Below, one piece after another: positions 41,514-51,111 of a stretch of 64,000 nucleotides of DNA. Within the stretch, counting starts at the first letter, position 1, and every line of letters starts with the position of its first letter. The notes below the pieces were generated by a model that searched no databases, was not told the origin of the DNA, and was given only the letters and a program-made list of their open reading frames with translations. This DNA comes from Shumkonia mesophila. Its GTDB lineage: Bacteria; Pseudomonadota; Alphaproteobacteria; Rhodospirillales; Shumkoniaceae. Position numbers and translations under genes: made by a program. The stretch spans positions 84,367 to 148,366 of the forward strand of contig NZ_JAOTID010000015.1 of the NCBI RefSeq assembly GCF_026163695.1, written 5' to 3'.

Positions 41514-41894
41514 TTAAAGACCGCCGAGGCGGGGTGGCTCGTCGAGCCCGCGATAGCGGTACTGGAGCGCCACGGTGATGCCCTTGAGCGGGCGCAGCAC
41601 GGCCAGTGTGCCGGCGATCACCAGCGGCCCCCACAGGACGGCGTGGACCCACAGCGGCGGCGCCACAGTGAGTTCGAGAAACGCGGCGGGGCCGACGATG
41701 CCGGCGCCCAGGATGAAGGTGGCGGCGACGGCCGGCCCATCGCCGGCATCGTGCTCGGCGAGGTTCAGGCGGCAGGCCGGGCATTCGCCGGCCACCTGAA
41801 GATAGCCGTCGAACAGCCGGCCCTCGCCGCAGCGCGGGCAGCGGCCGCGCAGCCCGCGAAGCAGCAGGCCTAAAAGCGGCGGCGTTGGGGTCAC
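41514..41894 (-). CDS. DUF983-family small membrane protein
   Basis: From the GTG start the product has 126 residues. It opens with a zinc-ribbon-like segment (LRGLRGRCPRCGEGRLFDGY, then AGECPACRLN), giving two CxxC pairs, followed by two membrane segments (about residues 50-75 and 80-100). DUF983 proteins often lie beside cytochrome c oxidase subunit III genes in alphaproteobacteria and may help in oxidase assembly; this one begins 7 bases after coxC. No ATG suits the frame; the GTG immediately after the coxC stop is the natural start. Confidence 0.85.
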   Translation of the reverse strand: MTPTPPLLGLLLRGLRGRCPRCGEGRLFDGYLQVAGECPACRLNLAEHDAGDGPAVAATFILGAGIVGPAAFLELTVAPPLWVHAVLWGPLVIAGTLAVLRPLKGITVALQYRYRGLDEPPRLGGL

Positions 41895-41901
41895 GCCGGC
41901 C

Positions 41902-42714
41902 CTATCCCTTGAAGCCGTAGCTTCCCCACCAGTAGACGCAGGTGAACAGGAACAGCCAGACGACGTCGACGAAGTGCCAATACCAGGCGGCGGCCTCGAA
42001 GCCGACGTGCTGGGTGGGCGTGAAGTGGCCCGAGCGGATGCGCAGCGCGCAAACGGCGAGGAAGCAGGCGCCGACGAAGACGTGGAAGCCATGGAAGCCG
42101 GTGGCCAGGTAGAAGGTGGAGGAATAGATGCCGTCCTCGATGCCGAAGGCGGCGTGGCCGTACTCGTAGGCCTGGAAGCCCAGGAAAAGGAAGCCCAGGA
42201 CGGCGGTCAGCAGCGTGCCGTGGAACGCCTTGGCGCGCTCTCCGGCCAGGATGGCGTGGTGGGCGTAGGTGACGGTGGCGCCCGAGGTCAGCAGGATCAG
42301 CGTGTTGAGGAACGGCAGTTCCCAGGTTTCCAGCGGCACCACGCCTTCGGGCGGCCAGGTCGGCGAGGCGGCGAAGCTCAAGGCCGGGATGCTGGCGTTG
42401 AAATAGGCCCAGAAGAAGGCGAAGAAGAACATCACCTCGGAGGCGATGAACAGCACCATGCCCATACGCAGGCCGTGCTGAACGGGCGGTGTGTGGGCGT
42501 GATCGCGCTCGGCCTCGCGCACGACGTCCCGCCACCACCCGAAGAAGGTGGCGAACAGCACGGCGAAGCCGGCCAGCAGCACCCACGGCTGACCCTCGTG
42601 CATGAACCACACGCCGCCGATCGCCAGCAGCAGCCCGGCCACGGTGCCGGTGAACGGCCACGGGCTGGGCTCGACCATGTGCCAGGGGTGTTTCTTGATC
42701 TCGGTGGTCACCAT
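41902..42714 (-). CDS. coxC: Cytochrome c oxidase subunit III
   Basis: The 270-residue membrane protein has seven hydrophobic segments and the usual subunit III landmarks: KKHPWHMVEPSPWPFTGTVA at the N-terminus, WWRDVVREAERDHAHTPPVQ, RMGMVLFIASEVMFFFAFFW, and the C-terminal YWHFVDVVWLFLFTCVYWWG. It is the non-catalytic core subunit that stabilises proton uptake in aa3-type oxidases. It is fourth in the operon coxB-coxA-ctaG-coxC-DUF983, 36 bases after ctaG. Confidence 0.97.
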   Translation of the reverse strand: MVTTEIKKHPWHMVEPSPWPFTGTVAGLLLAIGGVWFMHEGQPWVLLAGFAVLFATFFGWWRDVVREAERDHAHTPPVQHGLRMGMVLFIASEVMFFFAFFWAYFNASIPALSFAASPTWPPEGVVPLETWELPFLNTLILLTSGATVTYAHHAILAGERAKAFHGTLLTAVLGFLFLGFQAYEYGHAAFGIEDGIYSSTFYLATGFHGFHVFVGACFLAVCALRIRSGHFTPTQHVGFEAAAWYWHFVDVVWLFLFTCVYWWGSYGFKG

Positions 42715-42750
42715 GACTATCGCCTTTCCGAAACTTGCCGTGCCTGGGGT

Positions 42751-43380
42751 TCAGCCGTTGGGGGCGCCGGCGGCCGTCGTTGCGGCCGGCCGGGAAAGAC
42801 CGGCGGCGCTTCGCGACGGATCCGTGGCGGCGCGAAAGAAGGTGTAGGAAAGCGTGATCGTCGAGACGTCCCGGGTATCGGGGTCCTCGGCGATGGCGGG
42901 ATCGACGTAGAAGGACACCGGCAGGTCGGCGCCGCCGTGCGCTTCCAGGCGCTGCTCGCTAAAGCAGAAGCACTGCACCTTGACGAAATAGGGCGCCGCC
43001 TTGTTGGGCGTAACGTTGAAAGTGGCGGTGCCGGTGATCGGCGCATCCGACAGGTTCTCCGCCCGGTAGACGGCAAGCGTGCTCTCGCCCAGGGGCACCT
43101 GGACGCGGTGCTGCTCGGGCCTGAAGCGCCAGGGCAGCGGCGGATTGACGTTGGCGTCGAAGCGTACGGTGATCGAGCGGCCGGTCCCGTCGGTGCCGCC
43201 GGCTTGGCCGTCCAGGGCCACCCGCGGGGTGCCGCCGTAGCCGGTCACCTGGCAGAACAGGCGATAGAGCGGCACCGAGGCGAAGGCCAGCCCGGTCATG
43301 CCGGCGACGACACCGACCAGCGCCAGGGCCGTCACGCGGCGGCCCCGGCGGGCACGGATCTGGCGGTCGCTTGCGTCCAT
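42751..43380 (-). CDS. ctaG: Cytochrome c oxidase assembly protein CtaG (Cox11)
   Basis: The 209-residue protein has one N-terminal membrane anchor (about residues 15-37, ending FASVPLYRLFCQVTGYGGTP) and a periplasmic immunoglobulin-like domain with the copper-binding CFCF motif (VQCFCFSEQ). Cox11 delivers copper to the CuB site of subunit I. The FDANVNPPLPWRFRPEQ and FNVTPNKAAPYF segments are typical. The C-terminus carries an alanine-rich tail beyond the usual end. It lies between coxA and coxC, a common alphaproteobacterial order, although the ctaB gene often found with it is about 7 kb away. Confidence 0.96.
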   Translation of the reverse strand: MDASDRQIRARRGRRVTALALVGVVAGMTGLAFASVPLYRLFCQVTGYGGTPRVALDGQAGGTDGTGRSITVRFDANVNPPLPWRFRPEQHRVQVPLGESTLAVYRAENLSDAPITGTATFNVTPNKAAPYFVKVQCFCFSEQRLEAHGGADLPVSFYVDPAIAEDPDTRDVSTITLSYTFFRAATDPSRSAAGLSRPAATTAAGAPNG

Positions 43381-43414
43381 GGCGGTGTCGCTCCGGTCGA
43401 TTCCCGCTGTCTCC

Positions 43415-45028
43415 CTACTCGGCCGGCTGGGCGCTCACGCGGGGAAGGTCCTCGTGGGTGTGGAACGGCGCCGGCGACGGCACCGACCATTCCAGAGTCG
43501 TCGCGCCCACCCCCCACGGGTTGGCCTCGGCCACCCGTCCGGCGGCCAGCGTGCGCCAGATGATGAAGAGGAACAGCAGGGTTCCCAGCGCGACGATCAG
43601 GGCGCCGATGCTGCTGACCATGTTCCAGCCGGCGAAGGCGTCGGGGTAGTCGGGGATGCGCCGCGGCATGCCGGCGACGCCCAGGAAGTGCTGGGGGAAG
43701 AATAGCACGTTGACGCCGACGAAGGTCAGCCAGAAATGGATCTTGCCCAGCGTCTCGGGATACTGGCGGCCCGACATCTTGCCGATCCAATAGTAGAAGC
43801 CGGTGGTCAGCGCGAAGACGGCAGCGACCGACAGCACGTAGTGGAAATGGGCGATCACGTAGTAGGTATCCTGCAACTGGACGTCGAGGCCGGCGTTGGC
43901 CAGCACGACGCCGGTGACGCCGCCCACCACGAACAGCGCGATGAAGCCGGTGGCGAACAGCATCGGGGTCTTGAACTCGATGGAACCGCCCCACATGGTG
44001 GCCAGCCAGCTGAAGATCTTGATGCCGGTGGGCACCGCGATGATCATGGTGGCCAGCACGAAATAGGCCCGCGTGTTGACGTCGAGGCCGACCGTGTACA
44101 TGTGGTGCGCCCACACCACGAAGCCGATGAAGCCGATGGAGACCATGGCGTAGGCCATGCCGAGGTAGCCGAACACCGGCTTCTTCGAGAAGGTCGACAC
44201 CACCTGGCTGATGATGCCGAAGGCCGGGATGATCATGATGTAGACTTCGGGGTGGCCGAAAAACCAGAACAGGTGCTGCCACAGCACCGGGTCGCCGCCG
44301 CCCTCCGGCGCGAAGAAGGAGGTGCCGAAATTGCGGTCGGTCAGCAGCATGGTCAGCGCGCCGGCCAGCACCGGAACCGCCAGCAGCAGCAGGAAGGCGG
44401 TGATCAGCATCGACCACACGAACAGCGGCATGCGGTGCATCGTCATGCCGGGCGTGCGCATGTTGAGGATGGTGGTGATGAAGTTGATGGCGCCGAGGAT
44501 GGAGGAGGCGCCGGCCAGATGCAGGCTTAAGATTCCAAAATCGACGGCCGGGCCCGAATGGAAGGTGCTGTTGCTGAGCGGCGGATAGAACGTCCAGCCG
44601 GTCCCCGGTCCGGTGCCGGTGAGGCCGGCGGTGACCAGCAGGCAGAGCGCCGCGGCGAGCAGCCAGAAGCTGACGTTGTTCATGCGCGGAAAGGCCATGT
44701 CGGGGGCCCCGATCATCAGCGGCACGAACCAGTTGCCGAAACCGCCGATGAGGCCGGGCATGACGACGAAGAAGACCATCAGCAGGCCATGCGCCGTGAC
44801 CATCACGTTGTAGAACTGGGCGTCCTGGATGAACTGGATGCCGGGCTCGGCCAGTTCCAGGCGGATCATCCACGACATGCCGCCGCCGATCAGCGCCGAG
44901 AAAATGCTGAGCACGATGTACATCGTGCCGATGTCCTTGTGATTGGTCGAATAGACCCAGCGCCGCCATCCCGTCGGATGATGATGGCCGTGATCCGCGT
45001 GGGCCGAGGGGGATGCTGCGTAAGCCAT
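43415..45028 (-). CDS. coxA: Cytochrome c oxidase subunit I (aa3 type)
   Basis: The 537-residue protein contains all heme and copper ligands: [15 protein letters not shown] for low-spin heme, [17 protein letters not shown] with the CuB histidine and cross-linked tyrosine, [10 protein letters not shown] with the two further CuB histidines, and [15 protein letters not shown] for the heme histidines. The glutamate of the D channel follows the proline-rich segment, and the HPEVY tyrosine places it in the A-type family. The N-terminus is histidine-rich ([11 protein letters not shown]) and cytoplasmic. It forms the catalytic centre with CoxB, 35 bases upstream. Confidence 0.98.
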   Translation of the reverse strand: MAYAASPSAHADHGHHHPTGWRRWVYSTNHKDIGTMYIVLSIFSALIGGGMSWMIRLELAEPGIQFIQDAQFYNVMVTAHGLLMVFFVVMPGLIGGFGNWFVPLMIGAPDMAFPRMNNVSFWLLAAALCLLVTAGLTGTGPGTGWTFYPPLSNSTFHSGPAVDFGILSLHLAGASSILGAINFITTILNMRTPGMTMHRMPLFVWSMLITAFLLLLAVPVLAGALTMLLTDRNFGTSFFAPEGGGDPVLWQHLFWFFGHPEVYIMIIPAFGIISQVVSTFSKKPVFGYLGMAYAMVSIGFIGFVVWAHHMYTVGLDVNTRAYFVLATMIIAVPTGIKIFSWLATMWGGSIEFKTPMLFATGFIALFVVGGVTGVVLANAGLDVQLQDTYYVIAHFHYVLSVAAVFALTTGFYYWIGKMSGRQYPETLGKIHFWLTFVGVNVLFFPQHFLGVAGMPRRIPDYPDAFAGWNMVSSIGALIVALGTLLFLFIIWRTLAAGRVAEANPWGVGATTLEWSVPSPAPFHTHEDLPRVSAQPAE

Positions 45029-45063
45029 GGCGATTTTCCCTGGTTTCTCTCGTTCCGTCCCGA

Positions 45064-45918
45064 CTAGCGTGCCGCCGTCGTCGGCGTCCTACCGGCGACC
45101 CGCGTGCCGCCGCCGCCCGCGCGGGCGAATTTCTCCTTGGCGGCGGCGGTCCATTCGTCGAAGGCCTGCCGGGACACCGCCCGGATGGCGATCGGCATGT
45201 AACCGTGGTTGACCCCGCACAGTTCCGAGCACTGCCCGTAGTAGGTACCCTCGCGGCGGATGCGCACCCAGGTCTCGTTGACGCGGCCGGGTACGGCGTC
45301 GGTCTTGATGCCGAACGACGGCACCGCCCACGAATGGATGACGTCCTCCGACGTCAACAGGATGCGCACGTCGGTCTCGATGGGCAGCACCACCTCGTTA
45401 TCCACGGCCAGCAGGCGCGGCTGGCCGGGCTGCAGCTGATCCTCGGGCACCATGATGCTGTCGAAGGTGAAATTGTCGTGGTCGGGATATTCGTAGGACC
45501 AGTACCACTGGTGGCCGATCCCCTTGATGGTCATCTCGGCCTTGGGGTTGCGGTCCATGACGTAGAGAAGCTTGAGCGAGGGCACCGCGATGACGACCAG
45601 GATGAGGACGGGAAGCGCGGTCCACAGCACTTCCAGCACCGTGTTGTGGGCCCGCTTCGAGGGCACCGGATTGCGCTTGGCGTTGAAGCGCACCGCGATA
45701 TAGGCCATGAGCGCCAGCACGAAGACGGAGATGGCGACGATGATGACGGAGATCAGATAGTTGAACTCGTGCACCTGCTCAGCCACCGCCGAAGCCGCCG
45801 GCTGAAGGTCGATCTGCCAGGGATAGGGCTGATCGGCGAAAGCGATTCCGCCGGCGGCCAGGATTGCGACCGCGGCAAGCGCGGCGACGGAAGGAAAATT
45901 CCTGAACATCATCCTCAT
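45064..45918 (-). CDS. coxB: Cytochrome c oxidase subunit II
   Basis: The 284-residue precursor has a signal peptide ([20 protein letters not shown], cut near ADQ), two membrane helices (about residues 50-72 and 93-113) and a periplasmic cupredoxin domain. The CuA ligands are complete: the early histidine in DVIHSWAVP, then [15 protein letters not shown] with two cysteines, histidine and methionine. The aromatic patch [13 protein letters not shown] receives electrons from cytochrome c. There is no fused cytochrome c domain. It is the first gene of the cox operon; the ATG chosen gives a proper signal peptide, with another ATG two codons later. Confidence 0.97.
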   Translation of the reverse strand: MRMMFRNFPSVAALAAVAILAAGGIAFADQPYPWQIDLQPAASAVAEQVHEFNYLISVIIVAISVFVLALMAYIAVRFNAKRNPVPSKRAHNTVLEVLWTALPVLILVVIAVPSLKLLYVMDRNPKAEMTIKGIGHQWYWSYEYPDHDNFTFDSIMVPEDQLQPGQPRLLAVDNEVVLPIETDVRILLTSEDVIHSWAVPSFGIKTDAVPGRVNETWVRIRREGTYYGQCSELCGVNHGYMPIAIRAVSRQAFDEWTAAAKEKFARAGGGGTRVAGRTPTTAAR

Positions 45919-46260
45919 CCGAGTTGAACGAACGGTCCGAACGGCCGTTCCGCGTTGGCCCAGAAACACATCCCGCACTTGGGGCGGCGGCCGCCCAAAA
46001 CCATCCTTATATTAGGGACAGGCCATGCGAATGCAAATCAGAATAATGTCAAAATCGTCCTGTTTTCCCGATTTTCCCGCACTCCGCGAGAACTGCCACC
46101 GGGCCCATCAATCGCACGTTGATCGGGCCCCATCGGCCGCGCAGCCGCACCTTGCTTTTCCGGGACGCGAGCCGAAATATGCGTGCAACCCAGGGGGCTC
46201 TTGCCGCGAATCAGCGCGGCGGCGTCCTGGGTCCTTCAGCCTCGGGGAGGGGGCGCCGAC
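45919..46260. other. Divergent regulatory region between coxB and the membrane-peptide gene
   Basis: About 340 bases. The cox promoter should lie near the A+T-rich segment around 46005-46070 (ttatattaggg, aatcagaataatg). A GC-rich palindrome (gggcgg/ccgccc) lies near 45981-45995. No RNA or further gene is seen. Confidence 0.45.
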
Positions 46261-46341
46261 ATGAACAAATGGGTCATCGCCGCGATCCTCGTGGCCGTCG
46301 CCGTCTTCATGTACGTCAGCATCATCTACAAGATGGCCTGA
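46261..46341 (+). CDS. 26-residue single-span membrane peptide
   Basis: A strong ribosome site (ggggaggggg) precedes an ATG that opens a 26-codon frame. The product begins MNKWVIAAILVAVAVFMYVS and ends in a short IIYKMA tail, one transmembrane helix with a positive residue at each end. It lies 29 bases before the DUF420 gene and is divergent from the cox operon. Tiny one-helix subunits or assembly factors are known in several terminal oxidases, so this may be one, but I cannot name a family. Its size means it would be missed by most gene callers. Confidence 0.7.
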   Translation: MNKWVIAAILVAVAVFMYVSIIYKMA

Positions 46342-46370
46342 CGGCCGGCCTTAGGGAGCGCCAAGACACC

Positions 46371-46805
46371 ATGCTGGCCGTCAACGACCTGCCCCACGTG
46401 ATCGCGCTGACCAATCTCGCCACCGCCGTTTGCCTCATGATCGGCTACGTGATGATCCGGCGCGGCGACATCCGGCGCCATCGCCTGGCCATGCTGGCGG
46501 CGCTCGTCTGTTCGGCGGCGTTCCTGGTCGTCTATGTCCTCTACAAGGCCAACTCCGGCTTCGCCAGGTTCGGCGGCGTCGGGGTGATCCGCCCCGTCTA
46601 TTTCACCATCCTCACCGTCCACGTGCTGGGCGCCATCGCCATCGTGCCGTTGGTGCCGATGCTGGTGGCCCGCGCGCTGACGGGGCGGTTCGAGGAACAT
46701 CGGCGGCTGGCCCGCTGGACCTGGCCGCTGTGGATGTTCGTGGCGGTCTCCGGCGTCGTCGTCTACGCGATGGCGGTGCATCTCTTTCCCCATGTTCCGG
46801 CCTGA
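46371..46805 (+). CDS. DUF420-family membrane protein
   Basis: The 144-residue protein has four membrane segments (about residues 8-27, 38-60, 78-100 and 115-138). It carries the DUF420 pattern of histidines facing the membrane surface: DLPHVIALTNLATAVCLMIG, RRHRLAMLAALVCSAAFLVV, YFTILTVHVLGAIAIVPLVP and EHRRLARWTWPLWMFVAVSG. DUF420 proteins (YozB-like) are often encoded with cytochrome oxidase genes and are thought to act in their assembly or heme/copper handling. It is followed 7 bases later by the heme-copper-oxidase-like gene. Confidence 0.9.
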   Translation: MLAVNDLPHVIALTNLATAVCLMIGYVMIRRGDIRRHRLAMLAALVCSAAFLVVYVLYKANSGFARFGGVGVIRPVYFTILTVHVLGAIAIVPLVPMLVARALTGRFEEHRRLARWTWPLWMFVAVSGVVVYAMAVHLFPHVPA

Positions 46806-46812
46806 GGTGCCC

Positions 46813-48231
46813 ATGCGCGCGCACGCTTCCCCCCTCCTTGCCTCCTACGGCGACGCGCTGGCCGACCCGGCGGCGCGCAGCGAACTTCGGGGATGGTGCG
46901 CGCTGGCCATCCTGTCGTTGGCGGTGGCCGGCGTCTTCGCGCTGCTGCTGGCGCTCTCGCGCACGCCGGGCATCCAGGCCTGGGTGCCGTGGCCGGCCGC
47001 CTTCTTCGGCAAGGGGCTGGTGGTCCACGTGGTGTTCGCCTTCATTGTGTGGTTCCTGGCAGTCCTGGGCGCCTTCCTGACCCTGGCGGCCTGGCGGGTC
47101 GCCGGCGGCCGGCCGCCGCTGGCCGGGGCCGGACGCGCCGGACCGGTGCTGGCCGCCATCGCCTGCGTGTTGCTGTTCGTGCCGGCCCTGCTCGATCGCG
47201 GCGAGCCGACGCTCAACAACTACGTGCCGGCGATCATCGATCCGCTTTATTACGCCGGCCTCGGCGTGCTGGCGCTCGGCCTGATGCTGCCGGTGGCCCG
47301 CCTGTTGGCGGCGCCGGTGGCCCGCCTGGGCCTTCCGCCCGACGACCTGTCGGTGGCGGCACTGGGCGCCGCCGTCGTCTTCTGCCTGGCGCTGGTCTGC
47401 TTCGGCCTCGCCTACGGCAATCTGGCCGGCCAGACGCCATCCTTCGCCTTCAACGAGGAACTGTTCTGGGGCGGGGGCCATCTGTTGCAGTTCATCAGCA
47501 CCATCCTGATGGTGGGTGCGTGGTCGACGCTGGCCCGCCTGACCCTGGCGGGCGAGGTTTTCCCCGCGCGGCTGGTCAAGGGGGCCATCGTCTTTCTCAT
47601 CCTCTGCGCCCTGCCGGCGCCGGTCTTCTACTTCGTCTTTCCGCCGTTCGCGGCCGAACAGACCCTGGCCTTCTCGGGCCTGCTGTGGGCGCTGGGTCCG
47701 CCGACGGTCGTCGTCGCCGCGGCCGGCGTGCTGGTCCTTGGCCGGCGCGGGAAACCCGCCGCGCTGCCATGGCGCAACCCGGTGTTCCTCAGCCTGGTCC
47801 TGTCGGTCGGCGTGTTCGCCCTGGGCGGCGTGCTGGGCATGTTCATCGACGGCGCCGACACCCGCACGCCGGCCCACTATCACGCGGTGATCGCCGGCGT
47901 GACGCTTTCCTTCATGGGGCTTTTCCTGGGCCTTTTCCTGCCGCTGCTGGGGCGGGCGCCCCGCCCGGGCCGACGGCTTAATGTCCTGGTCATCGCGTTT
48001 GCCGCCGGCCAGACCTTGGCCTGCATCGGGCTTTTCATCGCCGGCGGTCACGGGGCCCCGCGCAAGGTGGCGGGCGCCGCCCAGGGCCTGATCGACGTTG
48101 GCGCCATCGTCGGCATGAGCCTGAACGGCGTCGGCGCGCTTATCGCCGTGACCGGCGGCCTCCTGTTCATCTGGGTGGCGGGCAGGGCCCTGTTCGGCCG
48201 CGTCCCGCCGGTGGATAGGACGTCCGCCTAG
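46813..48231 (+). CDS. Heme-copper-oxidase subunit I-like membrane protein, divergent
   Basis: The 472-residue protein has about 12 membrane segments and sparse but suggestive landmarks of the heme-copper oxidase superfamily. These are a histidine in GKGLVVHVVFAFIVWF at the position of the low-spin heme ligand, WGGGHLLQF where relatives have W-x-x-GHPEV, and HYHAVIAGVTLSFMG resembling the HFH heme motif. I do not see the pair of adjacent CuB histidines nor the tyrosine of HPEVY. It may bind two hemes without a normal CuB site, or act in assembly. It is transcribed with the 26-residue peptide and the DUF420 protein, and its stop overlaps the convergent lipoprotein gene by 4 bases. Confidence 0.75.
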   Translation: MRAHASPLLASYGDALADPAARSELRGWCALAILSLAVAGVFALLLALSRTPGIQAWVPWPAAFFGKGLVVHVVFAFIVWFLAVLGAFLTLAAWRVAGGRPPLAGAGRAGPVLAAIACVLLFVPALLDRGEPTLNNYVPAIIDPLYYAGLGVLALGLMLPVARLLAAPVARLGLPPDDLSVAALGAAVVFCLALVCFGLAYGNLAGQTPSFAFNEELFWGGGHLLQFISTILMVGAWSTLARLTLAGEVFPARLVKGAIVFLILCALPAPVFYFVFPPFAAEQTLAFSGLLWALGPPTVVVAAAGVLVLGRRGKPAALPWRNPVFLSLVLSVGVFALGGVLGMFIDGADTRTPAHYHAVIAGVTLSFMGLFLGLFLPLLGRAPRPGRRLNVLVIAFAAGQTLACIGLFIAGGHGAPRKVAGAAQGLIDVGAIVGMSLNGVGALIAVTGGLLFIWVAGRALFGRVPPVDRTSA

Positions 48232-48485
48232 TCGTTGTCCTTCCAGATCGGGTCGCCGAGGTCGATGTCTTCCTTGTCGGTCAGACCGCCGGCCGCGGCG
48301 CCGGCGGCGCCGCCGAGAAGCGCCCCCGTCCCCGGGCTGCCCATCAACGCGCCGCCGACGGCGCCGGCGCCGGCGCCGATGGCGCCGCCACTGATCGCCC
48401 GATCCGTCCTTGTCTCGCCGCAGCCGGCGACCGCCAGCATCGCGGCGGCGAGAGCGGCCGGGGCCAGCCATTTTCCTAAGGTCAT
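48228..48485 (-). CDS. Glycine-zipper lipoprotein
   Basis: The 85-residue precursor has a lipoprotein signal (MTLGKWLAPAALAAAMLAVA ending at the lipobox cysteine 22 of VAGC) and a glycine-zipper core (AIGAGAGAVGGALMG, GALLGGAAGAAAGG) before a short acidic tail. This layout is that of small outer-membrane or periplasmic lipoproteins with glycine-zipper motifs; a specific function cannot be given. A strong aaggagg precedes the ATG. It ends within the last codon of the oxidase-like gene. Confidence 0.85.
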   Translation of the reverse strand: MTLGKWLAPAALAAAMLAVAGCGETRTDRAISGGAIGAGAGAVGGALMGSPGTGALLGGAAGAAAGGLTDKEDIDLGDPIWKDND

Positions 48486-48550
48486 GACATCCTCCTTGCT
48501 CTGTGAGTGACCGATACTTAACGGCCACCGCGCCAGGAGGTTCCCGCCGA

Positions 48551-48826
48551 TCAGCCGCCGTCGATGGCGGCCAGGATCTCCAGCCGGCCGCCCGGTTCCA
48601 CGGTGTCGGAGGGACGCAGCAGGGTTTCGCCGTTCAGCACCATGAGGCCGAGCACCAGGTTGCTTTCGGCATCGACATGCGCGAAACGCGCCAGCGCCGG
48701 GTCCTCGGCGCACAGGCGGCGGAGCAGGTCGGCCACCGCCGTCGGGCCGTCGATCTCGATTTCGCTTTCCGGCCCCTTGACGGAATCCAGGGGCGGGTAC
48801 CACTTGATGCGCGTCATCGCGGCCAT
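48551..48826 (-). CDS. MoaD/ThiS-family ubiquitin-like sulfur carrier protein
   Basis: The 91-residue protein shows the beta-grasp pattern of MoaD and ThiS: a first strand MTRIKWYPPLDSVKG, helix TAVADLLRRLCAEDP, strand NLVLGLMVLNGETL, and the C-terminal GGRLEILAAIDGG ending exactly in Gly-Gly. The terminal di-glycine is needed for adenylation and thiocarboxylate formation. No moaE, moeB or thiG partner lies nearby. It stands between the lipoprotein gene and divergent ctaA. A second ATG nine bases downstream is also possible. Confidence 0.8.
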   Translation of the reverse strand: MAAMTRIKWYPPLDSVKGPESEIEIDGPTAVADLLRRLCAEDPALARFAHVDAESNLVLGLMVLNGETLLRPSDTVEPGGRLEILAAIDGG

Positions 48827-48983
48827 GGGACGCCCTTTCCTTTCCGGCGGCACAGATAGCGCAAATCCAGCCCGGTGTCTCCCCCGGCATGGCGGCAGGA
48901 AAGACTTGGTTCCCGACCGTCCGTGTCGGATACTTGCGACCGGCATCCCGGCGGCAGGGAGGATGCCAGAATGGGAGGAGCGG

Positions 48984-50042
48984 ATGGAACACCTTGATGC
49001 CGGGCGCAGTGCCCGTCAGCGGACCGTCGCCTATTGGCTGCTTGCCATGTGCGTCATGGTCTATGTCATGGTGCTGATCGGCGGCTTCACCCGGCTGACC
49101 TACGCCGGGCTTTCCATCGTCGAATGGAAGCCGCTGACCGGCTGGCTGCCGCCGCTGACGCTCGAGCAGTGGGAGGCCGCCTTCGCCGACTACCGGCGCT
49201 TTCCCGAGTACCGCGAAGTCAATGCCGGCATGTCGCTGGACGATTTCCGCACCATCTTCCTGATCGAATACTTCCATCGCCTGTGGGGGCGGGTGATCGG
49301 CGTCGCCTTCCTGGTGCCCTTCGTCTTCTTCTTCGCCCGCGGTTGGGTCGACAAGCGGCTGCTGCCCAAACTGCTGGTCATGTTCGTGCTGGGCGGCCTG
49401 CAGGGGGCCCTCGGCTGGTACATGGTGAAAAGCGGGCTCATCGACGAGCCGGACGTCAGCGCGTATCGGCTGACCGCCCACCTGGCGCTGGCCGTCGCCA
49501 TCCTCGGCTACATGCTGTGGGTGGCCATGGGGCTGCTGGTCCCGGCCGCGGGTGGCGCGGCGTCCGCCGCCACCATCAGGCGGCGCCGCGTCGCGTGGGG
49601 CATGGTCGGCCTTGTCTTCACCACCATCCTGTCGGGCGGCCTGGTCGCGGGCAACAACGCCGGTTTCGCCTACAACACCTTTCCGACCATGGACGGCGAA
49701 TGGATTCCCGAGGAGTTGTTCGCGCTCCAACCCTTGTGGATCAACTTCTTCGAGGACGTGACGACCCTGCAGTTCGACCACCGGCTGCTGGCCCTGGCGA
49801 CGGTGGCGGGAATCCTCGCCTTCTGGGCGTGGGCGCGCCGCGCCGGATTGTCCTGGCGGGCCCGCCTGGCCATCGACATCCTGGCCATGACGGTGCTGAT
49901 CCAGGCGGCGCTGGGCATTTCCACGCTGCTGCTCGTCGTGCCGTTGCCGCTGGCCCTTCTCCATCAGGCCGGCGCCGTCGCGCTGTTCAGCGCCACCCTG
50001 TGGGCCGCCTTCGAAATGCGCCGCGACCCCGCCGGAAATTGA
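48984..50042 (+). CDS. ctaA: Heme A synthase CtaA (Cox15)
   Basis: The 352-residue protein has eight membrane segments in two four-helix halves. The four histidines are in place: [13 protein letters not shown] and [14 protein letters not shown] in the first half, and [13 protein letters not shown] and [13 protein letters not shown] in the second. The signature [20 protein letters not shown] opens the protein and [20 protein letters not shown] precedes the second half, as in Cox15 of alphaproteobacteria and mitochondria. It oxidises the C8 methyl of heme O to a formyl group to make heme A for the aa3 oxidase. The ATG follows ggaggag. ctaB follows on the same strand. Confidence 0.97.
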   Translation: MEHLDAGRSARQRTVAYWLLAMCVMVYVMVLIGGFTRLTYAGLSIVEWKPLTGWLPPLTLEQWEAAFADYRRFPEYREVNAGMSLDDFRTIFLIEYFHRLWGRVIGVAFLVPFVFFFARGWVDKRLLPKLLVMFVLGGLQGALGWYMVKSGLIDEPDVSAYRLTAHLALAVAILGYMLWVAMGLLVPAAGGAASAATIRRRRVAWGMVGLVFTTILSGGLVAGNNAGFAYNTFPTMDGEWIPEELFALQPLWINFFEDVTTLQFDHRLLALATVAGILAFWAWARRAGLSWRARLAIDILAMTVLIQAALGISTLLLVVPLPLALLHQAGAVALFSATLWAAFEMRRDPAGN

Positions 50043-50157
50043 GAAACAGTCGCAAGAAGCCGGGGCCCCTCTCTTGTCTCCGGCTGGCGCCACTCTATAT
50101 TCCCCAAGAACCCGCACGGCCGTTGGGGGTACGTGGGGCGATCCGCAGGACACACCG

Positions 50158-51111
50158 TTGACCCGATCGAGCGCAACCACCGCCCACCCGTCCCCCGCCT
50201 CCCTGGCCGGGGGGGAACAGGTCGCCGTCCGCCGGCCGGACTATCGGTTCCGGCTGGCCGATTACGCCATCATCCTCAAGCCCAATGTGATGTCGCTGGT
50301 GGTCTTCACCGCCATGGTCGGCATGCTGGTGGCCCCGGGCAGCGTCGACCCGCTGACCGGCGTCATCGCCATCGCCTGCGTCGCGGTGGGTGCCGGGGCG
50401 GCTGGCGCCATCAACATGTGGTACGACCGCGACATCGACCGCGAGATGGCCCGCACCCGCGAGCGGCCCATCCCGGCCGGCCGCATGCGCCCGGCCCTGG
50501 CGCTCGTCTTCGGCGTCGTGCTTGCCGTCGCCTCGGTGGCGGCGATGGCGGCCCTCGTCAACGCCCTGGCGGCGGCGCTGCTGGCGACCACCCTCGTCTA
50601 TTACATCTTCATCTACACCATGTGGCTGAAGCGCCGCACGCCGCAGAACATCGTCATCGGCGGCGCCTCGGGCGCCCTGCCGCCGGTGGTCGGCTGGGCG
50701 GCGGTGACCGGCAGCGTCGATGCCGGCGCCATCGCGCTGTTCGCCATCATCTTCCTGTGGACGCCGCCGCACTCGTGGGCGCTGGCGCTGTTCCGCCGCG
50801 ACGATTATGCCCGGGCCCGGGTGCCCATGCTGCCGGTGGTGGCCGGCGAGCGGGCCACCCGCCTGCAGATCCTCGTCTACACCCTGTTGCTGGTGCCGGC
50901 CTCGCTGGCCCCGACCGTCATCGGCCTGGCCGGCCCGCTTTACGGCGTGGTCGCCCTGGGATTGGGCGTCATGCTGCTGCGCCACGCCCTTCGCGTCTGG
51001 CGCGACGACACCGACCGCTCGGCCCGGCCGCTGTTCGGCTTCTCGATCCTTTACCTGTTCCTGGTCTTCGTCGCCCTGTTGGCCGACTCCGCGCTCGCGG
51101 CCTTCATTTAG
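50158..51111 (+). CDS. ctaB: Heme O synthase (protoheme IX farnesyltransferase) CtaB
   Basis: The protein is a UbiA-family prenyltransferase with about nine membrane segments. The two aspartate-rich or equivalent motifs are visible: [20 protein letters not shown] and, in the second half, [20 protein letters not shown]. It attaches a farnesyl chain to heme B, giving heme O for CtaA. From the TTG chosen (aggac eight bases before it) it has 317 residues; the frame is open further upstream and a GTG start there is possible. The last 8 bases overlap the convergent aldo/keto reductase gene. Confidence 0.95.
   Translation: MTRSSATTAHPSPASLAGGEQVAVRRPDYRFRLADYAIILKPNVMSLVVFTAMVGMLVAPGSVDPLTGVIAIACVAVGAGAAGAINMWYDRDIDREMARTRERPIPAGRMRPALALVFGVVLAVASVAAMAALVNALAAALLATTLVYYIFIYTMWLKRRTPQNIVIGGASGALPPVVGWAAVTGSVDAGAIALFAIIFLWTPPHSWALALFRRDDYARARVPMLPVVAGERATRLQILVYTLLLVPASLAPTVIGLAGPLYGVVALGLGVMLLRHALRVWRDDTDRSARPLFGFSILYLFLVFVALLADSALAAFI

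Noticed and set aside
45981..45995. GC-rich palindrome upstream of coxB as a terminator
   Set aside because: It lies in a divergent promoter region with no T run, and short GC palindromes are expected by chance in this base composition.
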